Positions 56,840 through 64,000 of a DNA stretch of 64,000 bases are shown one piece after another. A model generated the notes under the pieces. That model was not told the DNA's origin, did no database searches, and saw only the letters and a program-made list of their open reading frames with translations. Location: assembly GCA_022385755.1 (NCBI GenBank), contig MU278362.1:202251-266250 (forward strand), written 5' to 3'. How positions within the stretch are numbered: position 1 is the first letter of the stretch; each line of letters begins with the position of its first letter. The stretch comes from Trametopsis cervina. Its lineage: Eukaryota > Basidiomycota > Agaricomycetes > Polyporales > Irpicaceae. The position numbers were made by a program, and so were the translations under genes.

Positions 56840-57897
56840 ATGGGTAAGCAGCTGTTCCATCAGCTTATCTTCCTCGAGGATGACTCTAAGGGAACTGCAT
56901 TCTATAAGGCTACTCGCTGTGGTTAGTGCCTGCACAACAAGAGCGCACAGCACTAGAGCAGTTCATGAAATACAGACCAATGACGTATCGGGAAAAACAT
57001 GGCTCACGTTCGTATCCCCGCCTAGACCCACACATCACCCTCGCCACTTTCAAGGCGAGACACTGCCCTAGTATCGATTCCATTCTCCCTCAAGACATCG
57101 TCGAAACGCCGGTGACCTTTCAGGCTCTCAGAGCCGGCGATAATTACATGGGTGCTATGTCGATCACGATTGCGAAGAATCGTAGGCTGATGAAGCTGCA
57201 TGATGGTATCATTTTCTTGCTGGAGAAAGTCGAGAAGTTAGAGACGAAGAGCCGAAGATTTCCTCACATGTCACTGTTCTACGTCGACGAGGACGAGGAG
57301 CGTAAGCGCCTCGAAAAGGACCTTGCACGCTCGGGTAATGTGAGAAATCTATCTGGTGGCAAAGGGGTGGTTCTCACCTGCAGCGTCGACAACGGAGCTA
57401 AAGTTCAGCTGGCCGGCTTCAACGGTCAAGAGATCTGGCTGGTAGATTGCAACTCCAGTGTAGTGGAAGAGTGGGAGGTGAAGGAAAAGCGGCTGCTGGT
57501 ATCGCAACATGCCAACACTCAAGGCGGTTTGAGCAAGCATGGTGATGAAAAAAAAAATCTGCCCCTGCCACATAACTCGACGCCAGATACCCTCATACTT
57601 GAGCACCCTGCCGTACCTATACAATCAGATAAGCAACATCACCATGAAGTTCAATACTCGGATACTCCTTCGCAATTTCAGCCATCACTCGAGAGCGAAG
57701 CCGCTACCGTGCTTCCTGCACAAACAGTGAAAGATTTCCCCCTGCGAGTGTCCTCTCAACGCCGCTCAACGAGCACAGTCGATGAAGCGACCACCGACGT
57801 TCGACATGGCCGGGGCGGACAAGACACAACGGCGCAGTCCTCCGCTTCTACCCAACTACAAGGAGCAGGTGTGGCGCCTGCCTTTCATTATCAATGA
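56840..57897 (+). CDS. 2H phosphoesterase, cyclic phosphodiesterase (CPDase, Cpd1-like)
   Basis: Exon 1 is only ATGG (56840-56843). A 65-bp intron follows and exon 2 starts at 56909, giving MGYSLWLVPAQQERTALEQF, the Cpd1-type N-terminus. Catalytic motif 1 is DPHITLATF (His43); motif 2 is FPHMSLFYVDEDEE (His121). The spacing and H-x-[ST]-L pattern define the 2H family. IWLVDCNSSVVEEWEV closes the domain near residue 190. CPDases hydrolyse ADP-ribose 1'',2''-cyclic phosphate and nucleoside 2',3'-cyclic phosphates. About 140 further residues, low complexity and Ser/Gln/Thr-rich, follow to 57897. Another frame (57782-58024) ends in a Lys-rich KLGKQQRKGKKK and could be the true tail if an unnoticed intron exists. 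Divergent from PARP-like gene B. Confidence 0.82.
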
Positions 57898-59121
57898 AGG
57901 GAGCACTACTGAGAACGTTATTGATATCGTAGGCCCATCGAACACGAGCAAGAAAGCGATCGGCTCAAGTCTGAGGGAGCTGCCCAAGCTGGGGAAACAG
58001 CAACGAAAGGGCAAAAAGAAATAAGTGATTGATCCCCGAATCTCTCCTTAGTGAAGTGCATGGTTCGAGATGTATGTGGCGAACATGGAGATCTGTTGTT
58101 TCCTGTAATGATATCGTGAACACACGAGTATGTTCAACTTTGGAGTGTAGATTGTTTTTTTTTGCATCCCTCGTCGACGACAGTGGACGAAACTTGTCTT
58201 ACAACGTTCGTTTCGCGACGATGTCAGAAAATACATATAAAGGAGACTGGCCGACGTCCCTGTCCCAAGGAAAATGAGCTCAGTGGACACCATGATAGTG
58301 AGGAAATTGTCTGGGAAGTTTATATGCCATACCGGGACAAAGACTAAGCTCCTTGAGGGCGAGGCAATCCTGCGGTCACCTCAAAAATGCAGATGCCCTG
58401 TGAGGTACATTGCTTACTTCGTTGAACGCACGCGTATCAGGGTAGAGGCGCTATCTATGTTCGCTCAGCCCTGACCGAGACACATGTCGTTATACACGCT
58501 GGCAGGGGAGCGGTCTGCTCGCTCGGCGTCTCAAGACCCTGGGCAGAGTACAGAATGAATGGAAACTGAATGGAAGGGATGCATACGGAGCGTCCGAGCA
58601 CTGCATGAATCCCCCGTACTTAGTTATATGTATTGAACCTTCTATCATGTTAGGAAGATTGCTCACCTGGTGTCACCGCGTCCGCAAATAACGTGTATAC
58701 AACGAGGAGTAGAGTTCATCACCATATATTTCTTGTCTTCGAGACGCATCGCAAAGTCGCGCGCGCTACAGCTGCAGACACGCCTGGCTTACCTGGCCAA
58801 AACGCACTATGAGGATCACTGTCAAATGAGAAGACAATTCAATTTGCCGGTCCGATGAGACTTTCACATGCGATATTGCAGCCATAAATACCAAGACTTC
58901 CATTTCCAGGAGATGGAAATGAGTGGCAGATGAGAATGCATAGGGACGGGGGATGCCTATGAAGGAGTTTCTCAGCTTTCCAGACCGTTCAGGGACAAGT
59001 AGTCAGAATACTACGCAATTGCCAGCGGGTGTCCACAGTCGATAGGTTCCTGGGCGTATAAATCCTGTATATATATGGGGTTTGGACGCAAGGTGTATTC
59101 TCCATTCGCATCTTAGATATC
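57898..59121. other. Intergenic region between CPDase and the NAP gene
   Basis: The first 130 bp may belong to an alternative CPDase tail ending KLGKQQRKGKKK (stop at 58024). The rest has no recognised gene. TATAAATC near 59058 and TATATATA near 59071 lie 50-65 bp before the NAP start. Confidence 0.35.
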
Positions 59122-60230
59122 ATGGGCGACACTGAGTACGCATTTCTCCAGAACACAGATACTTGCGGCACTGACTCTGTTTCGTGACTGCTAGTTATGA
59201 CGAGCTTCCTGTAGACACGAAGCGGGTCATTCAGGGTATGCGAGGTGCAGAAGAGCATCTCAACCATCTTCATCATGAGTTTGCGAAGGAAGTCCACGCG
59301 CTGGAGCGAAAAGTGAGTGGAGTCATGATAGCAGCCAACCACTGTTCACTCACCTTTTGACTAGTGGGCACAACAATTTCAAAGCAGCTATGATCATCGT
59401 CGCGCGCTGCTAACCGGACAAGCTGCACCAACAGCAGAGGAGATTATCGCAGGGGAGAAGAGAAGCCACACATTGAACGACGAGTACAAGAAGCTACCTC
59501 CTCTCAAAGGACATGCAAAATCTGTAGCCGTCGACGGTTTCTGGCTGCAAGTCCTTGAGGCAAATCTCGACACCTCCACGCATATTCAAGAGAGTGACAA
59601 GCCTGCCTTGAGAAGTCTGGTTCATATCGATCTCACACACCCTCCACACTCGAGGACACCAGAGTTCGTCATAGCATTCCACTTCACAAAAAATCGATAC
59701 TTCACGAACGACGTGCTCAAGCTCAGTTTCGTCTACCAGGTCAATCAGTACCATCGCTGTCTGCAGAGTGACCAGCTGACCTTGCGCAAACGTAGGACCG
59801 CGTCGACGCCCATGGCAACTTGGAGTATGGTCATGTCAACGGCGATACCATTCAATGGAAGCCGAAACAAAATTTGATTAAACAACACCCGGTCCAGAGG
59901 CGCAGCGGCGAGGACGAGGGTGAGGAGGAGGATGATGATGGAAGCTCCTTCTTTTCCCTCTTTGAACCACCCTCGTTGATCACTCGTCCGGCTGGAAGTT
60001 CGGATGACGAGGATGAGCGAGAATTCTTGCTGGATCATATCTTCGACATCGGCATTGCACTGAAGAACGCGGTAAGTTTATTGCATCTATTAGAGTGATC
60101 GTGACTGAGCTTGAGAATTTGCCAGATCCTGAACAGAGCGACAGACTACTTTATTGGCGATGGAAATGATCTGGATTCCGATGACGATGATTCCAACTGG
60201 TCCGACTTTGATGGTGCCGACACTGACTGA
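59122..60230 (+). CDS. Nucleosome assembly protein (NAP1/SET family) histone chaperone
   Basis: Exon 1 encodes MGDTD; after an intron it reads YDELPVDTKRVIQGMRGAEE and LNHLHHEFAKEVHALERK, the long dimerisation helix. Another intron leads to WAQQFQSSYDHRRALLTGQA. The earmuff core follows: VDGFWLQVLEANLDTSTHIQ, KPALRSLVHIDLTHPP, FVIAFHFTKNRYFTNDVLKL. A 56-bp intron (59740-59795) joins SFVYQ to DRVDAHGNLEYGHVNGDTIQ, then WKPKQ. GSSFFSLFEPP is the NAP1 SFFNFF-PP motif. The last exon gives ILNRATDYFIGDG and an acidic Asp/Ser tail ending at 60230. About 300 residues. It carries and deposits histones H2A-H2B in known members. All splices keep frame; likely functional. Confidence 0.88.
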
Positions 60231-60781
60231 CTGCGCTAAGATTCGTCCGCTCGTGTAAAATTGTGCCACTCTGTGGTTAAAGAAGGAGCTGAACCTCGCG
60301 GGGCGCGAACGTTATGTAAATGTCTAAATGCCACACATGTCAGAAATCTCATCGGGACTACAACCTTAGACCATGCGCACTCACGAGCAATGCCGAGCGG
60401 CTGTAACACTCGGGGAGCACAGAAACTTTACTCTGAACCCCTGATACAGCTACATCGTGAATCAGGTTAGATGTCCCTGTATGGACGACACGTTGGTGGG
60501 AAGGGATAATAGATGCCGACTTGCTTCTTCACCTGCGCTCGGGTGATAGGCCTGGGCTGTGCATAGCGCAGTAGAACTTTGACGATTTCATCCAATCGAT
60601 AGCGAGTGTACACATCCCCATTTCTGCATCCCAATCTTCCATGCCGGAGAAGCTACCAATGCGAGCGGCATCGATGAAGCAGCTGTTTCGGGCTGGGCCA
60701 AGGCCACAATTGCACCGCAGGCGTGCGCAAGTGTTCAATCATCGGCACTATGTTGATTCAGATGCAAGCACAGAATATAAC
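60231..60781. other. Intergenic region between convergent NAP and PARP-like gene C
   Basis: About 550 bp; no gene recognised. Confidence 0.35.
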
Positions 60782-61794
60782 CTATTTCAATAAGATGAGA
60801 TACGCGGGCCGGACAGCGTCCACATTGTAAACCACTAATTCCGGGGAGCCCACCCATCCTTCGACCTAGGGACAGGCTTCATTAAGTCGTCCGGAGCATC
60901 CCACGGGAATGAGGAGACTTACCGAGTCATAGCCTTTATTTGGCGCCAGCCTGAAGTGCTCGTTATGATTCAGTTTCTGCGTTCTTCCGAGCACCACCCT
61001 AGTAGCGAGTATGATTCGATAGCGAGAGCCGTTGTTAACGTTCTTCGCATACTCGTATGCCCTGCCAGAACTCACGTTACACCGAGATCTGTATGGCGAA
61101 GACTCAAGCTTACTTCGACGAAGAGGTGGCGAGGTAAACCCCACCTCCAAAACGTACGCCATTACTAAGTGACAAAACTTGATCAGCACCACATATCGAG
61201 GAATGTATCCCACACTTACTGCGCGCCTGACAACACCATGCGCCGTTTATTCTCCAGGCTAGACTTGAACCCAGTCCGTATCGCTTGACACAATGCGCAG
61301 TCCGGTCGCTTGCAACATTTAGGGTGGCCAGGATCACCAACACGGCATGCCCGTCGTTCTGAACGGAACCTCTTAACTTCTTGGTTTTTAGGAAGCTTGT
61401 GTTTCTTGTTGATTCTCTCTCTGTAAGACCCATGTAAGAGGCCATGCATGGTGGAGAAGAAGTATGTTAGCGTACCTGTATTTATCGAACGAGCGCCGCA
61501 TCTTTGCGGTCCATGTAATCAGATAAATCCTGCAGATTGTAGGCCGACGACTATGCTTGTTTCTCCAATTCTTTCCAAAAGACCTTTTCACTAAACCATT
61601 CGTCGTCGTTAGCCGAACATCTTTGAAGAGGAAGTAGTAAAAGTAGGACCATTTTTGTAAAAGACGTGATTTTTGGGCACCCTGAGCAGCTCTGGCGCTT
61701 TCTTCGCAGCAATCTCAGTGCACCGCTTGGAGCAAAACTGGGCGGACTTGCGCTTCGGGCGCTGCTTGCAACGAAGGCAAATATCTTCGAGCAT
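60782..61794 (-). CDS. PARP-like protein C (fungal ADP-ribosyltransferase-fold) with FCS finger
   Basis: Start Met at 61794: MLEDICLRCKQRPKRKSAQF gives finger C-x2-C-x12-C-x3-C. KKAPELLRVPKNHVFYKN joins across an intron ending GGTTTAG to VKRSFGKNWRNKHSRRPTIC and RIYLITWTAKMRRSFDKYR. EVKRFRSERRACRVGDPG shows Arg-Ser-Glu at the HGT position. CCKRPDCALCQAIRTGFKSS, NGVRFGGGVYLATSSSK, YRIILATRVVLGRTQKLN and NKGYDSV follow. The last exon, VEGWVGSPELVVYNVDAVRP, ends at 60782. Each splice tested keeps frame, so the gene appears open. Compact, about 245 residues. Head to head with a decayed CPDase copy. Confidence 0.77.
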
Positions 61795-62094
61795 CGCGAC
61801 AACACGGAGTAGGAAGACGTGTGCTGAGGCTGTGAACTTGAATAAGACAGAGGCGTGTGAAAGGACATGTGAGCCAGAGTAGGCGGGGATATAAATCATT
61901 CCACACCTGGAGTGTATAAGAGCACCTGGACGCCCATCCAAGTCCGGAATCGAATGCTAGCCCGGCGTTTGGAAACTAAGGACACACATGAGGATGCGTA
62001 CCATCTTAGGCAAACCGCCTACGTACGTCAGTGACCACCGTTCGCACAGAACCACCCTTTCAGTCTCGAGAAAAACTCTGAGCAGCAAGTACTA
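61795..62094. promoter_or_regulatory. Divergent promoter gap between PARP-like gene C and CPDase relic
   Basis: About 300 bp without coding signal. TATAAAT lies near 61890. Mirrors the gap at 56400-56839 between PARP B and the intact CPDase. Confidence 0.35.
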
Positions 62095-62644
62095 TGGGTA
62101 AGTATAGATCATTGCTGCATATCCAGGACGTGGGACTCACCATTGGTATGATGGTGCCAAGAATCCAGCTCGTACCCGCTATTTGCTCCTCGCATCACCC
62201 TTGCAACTTTCTCGACGCCGCTATCCGCCGTCTGCATGCGCTTCCGCTTAGGGGATTGAATCCTGTCCTTGTCTTCTTTGAATCTGTCAACGCCGAGAAC
62301 AGCTATCTTGCAGTTTTCTCCGTGAGGCTGGCGAAGACGCGTGAGTTGATGGCCGTGCATGATTACGTTATCAGCGTCATGACGGCCAATGGATAGAGAC
62401 CAACAGCCGTGACTTCCTCCACATATCACTATTTCACGCAGAGGATCAGGGAGGATGCAAGCAGCAGTTGGTAACCAGCGACCACGTAACGGTAGTCAAA
62501 CGCGGTGAGAAAACTATTGTGTTGCTGAGGCACGACCCTAGGGACAGTGCCCTCGCACCACTTGACAGACTCAGTGGCGGGAAAGTTTGGCTGGTGGATT
62601 GCAATTTGAATGGTGTAGGAGCTGGCGGGCGACGGAGAAGATAA
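62095..62644 (+). pseudogene. Decayed CPDase (2H phosphoesterase) copy
   Basis: Begins ATGG-GTAAG like the intact gene but lacks the YSLWLVP to REKHG segment. The first catalytic motif survives as APRITLATF: the His has become Arg. A frame change follows before NSYLAVFSVRLAKTRELMAVHD, which aligns with NYMGAMSITIAKNRRLMKLHD of the intact gene. Another frame change after MTANG leads to ETNSRDFLHISLFHAEDQ (second His motif kept) and RLSGGKVWLVDCNLNGVGAGG, ending at 62644 without the long tail of the intact copy. With one catalytic His lost and at least two frame breaks it cannot make an active enzyme. Confidence 0.72.
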
Positions 62645-63126
62645 GTCTTCGTCCGGGGACGAACTACGAAAGTTTAACCACCAGGACAGGCCATCGCAGA
62701 GGAGCCGGAGCTGTTGATGTGGAAAGGTGCGGTTGGTTCATGAGACGATAGTGGACATGCGATCTGCCAGAAGATCCTATGTAATGAGACAGGCCCATGC
62801 ATACTAATCAGCAGCAACTACATATCGAACGCAGTCTCCTCCATTTAGAATGAAACTCGATTAACCTGTCCAAGAACACGCGAGCTATAACCACCAACTG
62901 CAAACATGTATCTCCGTAGTGCGAACTGGCACTCAACGGACTTCATTGACTCAGCATGCGATTTTCAAAAAAAGACGGAAATCGTGGTTTGATGCCTTCC
63001 GCCTCGAAATGTTGACGAGGGTCTGTGCCGTTGACGGCGAAGATTGCCTACCGTATTTAAAACCTGGTGGCCTGGCGACAACCAGTCAACTCCGACCAAC
63101 TCGCCTCTGCTTTGCTTGCAAGAGAT
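62645..63126. promoter_or_regulatory. Upstream block of DUF6534 copy 4, shared with copy 3
   Basis: From about 62860 it parallels 45025-45251: AGCTATAA, CCAAC, ATCTCCGTAGTGCGAACTGG, CCTCGAAATGTTGACGAGG (63003-63020), TATTTAAAA (63055-63063) and CCAGTCA (63083-63089), 38 bp before the ATG. Confidence 0.5.
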
Positions 63127-64000
63127 ATGCGCATATTAGCTGATATAATCTCAATCCTGGTAGGCCCAGTCCTGGTGACAGCGTGCCTTGAATATATGTG
63201 AGTCCAGCCACTTCCGTCAATAATCTGAGGTTCACTGCTATTGACATCTCTCCTCCAAGCCTCTACGGCATTTTTATTGCCCAAGTGCTCTACTACTGGA
63301 CAAGTTATGAACACGATGGAAAGCTCATCAGGCTCTGCGTGGTTTTTGTTGCGTGAGCACCCTCAGTACATCGTATCCTCATACATAACAACTAAGCCAG
63401 TGGTTGTGTGCAGGATCCTCGAAACCTGCCATACTGCGTTCTGCATTCACGTGCTCTATTTCTATCTCATCTCCCATTATGGCGATCCTGTAAACGGTCT
63501 CGAACGAATTGTTTGGTACGATGAGCTTACTATTTCATTTTCGAGGCTCATCGCCCCACAGGAGTGCTGGGGTAAGTCTGCAGCTGCTGTGCTTCAATCT
63601 CACCGCTACTAATACGATTCGACATGCAGATCTCAATTATTCTTGAGGTTTGGCAGAGACTGATCCTTTGGTCGCTATTTAATAACGTTTTCCACTCTAG
63701 ATTCTGGTCGTGGAGGTTACACAATGGTGCGTCAGAGAGGTGTTGACTTGTGTCTTCGAACTGACAGGTCGCTACGTAGTCTCTATGTGTATCGCATCTG
63801 GCATTGGGAGTACTACCCCTGCTACTCCACTCCGTCCTATTTTAACCACGTAATGTTCCCATACAGTGAGCGGAAATAATCGAACGGTGACAGTGACGAT
63901 GGTTAGTAGCCTCTTGCGCGTTCAAGTTATTTAAGAATATTGAGGCTGATTCAATCTATGCAGGGTGTTCTGATGACTTGTCGCATGGGTAAGTTACTCC
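63127..64000 (+). CDS. DUF6534-domain membrane protein (copy 4), 3' end beyond the window
   Basis: Starts MRILADIISILVGPVLVTAC. Introns follow at the same places as in copies 2 and 3. Then come LYGIFIAQVLYYWTSYEHDG, ILETCHTAFCIHVLYFYLIS with HYGDPVNGLERIVW, and SLYVYRIWHWE near 63780 with a VSGNNRTVTVTM exon near 63870. The window ends before the DUF6534 core. Closest to copies 2 and 3, and it shares promoter sequence with copy 3. Function unknown. Confidence 0.7.

Noticed and set aside
58060..58080. GGTTCGAGA similar to a tRNA B box
   Set aside because: No matching A box or cloverleaf arms nearby. No tRNA gene could be supported anywhere in the window.
1..64000. CRISPR arrays, rRNA genes, bacterial operon signals
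   Set aside because: No regularly spaced repeats or rRNA-like sequence; spliceosomal introns show a eukaryotic genome.

Overview
The window looks like genomic DNA of a basidiomycete fungus, most likely an agaricomycete. Genes are broken by many short introns (about 50-80 bp, GT..AG) on both strands. The families present are typical of mushroom-forming fungi: DUF6533 and DUF6534 multi-spanning membrane proteins, tandem P450s, a Kre9/Knh1-like GPI protein, fungal PARP-like proteins and a Ty1/copia retrotransposon. Family names come from recognising motifs; no search was run. Most coordinates are start-to-stop spans that include introns.

Left arm (1-21.5 kb): two closely related P450 genes on the minus strand (the first cut by the window edge), with an isoprenylcysteine methyltransferase-like gene and a Gfo/Idh/MocA oxidoreductase between them. 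A 14-TM-type MFS transporter follows, then DUF6533 protein 1, an alpha/beta hydrolase and a Kre9/Knh1-domain cell-wall protein. P450s, oxidoreductase, methyltransferase and exporter side by side could be a small metabolic cluster, but no core synthase is visible.

Middle (22-42.3 kb): DUF6534 protein 1, a monoacylglycerol-lipase-like hydrolase, DUF6533 protein 2 (an inverted sister of protein 1), tyrosyl-DNA phosphodiesterase Tdp1 (with two N-terminal UIM-like helices, a 9-bp microexon and a GC-AG intron), DUF6533 protein 3, a glutamine-synthetase-family gene, DUF6533 protein 4 and an amino-acid/GABA permease.

Right arm (42.6-64 kb): a duplication-rich accessory region. The permease is followed by DUF6534 protein 2, then a relic of the permease tail, then DUF6534 protein 3, which looks like a tandem repeat of a permease-tail + DUF6534 unit. 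A fourth DUF6534 copy with the same upstream block begins at 63.1 kb. Three minus-strand PARP-like genes (A, B, C) carry an N-terminal FCS-type Cys finger. PARP A is split by a full-length copia element with identical 239-bp LTRs, a 5-bp target duplication and a half-tRNA-iMet primer site. PARP B stands head to head with an intact 2H cyclic phosphodiesterase (CPDase) gene; PARP C stands head to head with a decayed CPDase copy. All three PARP-like proteins have Arg-(Ser/Ala)-Glu where the ADP-ribosyltransferase HGT motif should be, but keep the later Tyr and Glu positions. A NAP1-family histone chaperone lies between B and C.

The best candidate for something undescribed is the duplicated, divergently transcribed PARP-like/CPDase pair. 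CPDases of this family act on ADP-ribose 1'',2''-cyclic phosphate, so an ADP-ribosyl-fold partner next door is biochemically suggestive, though unproven.
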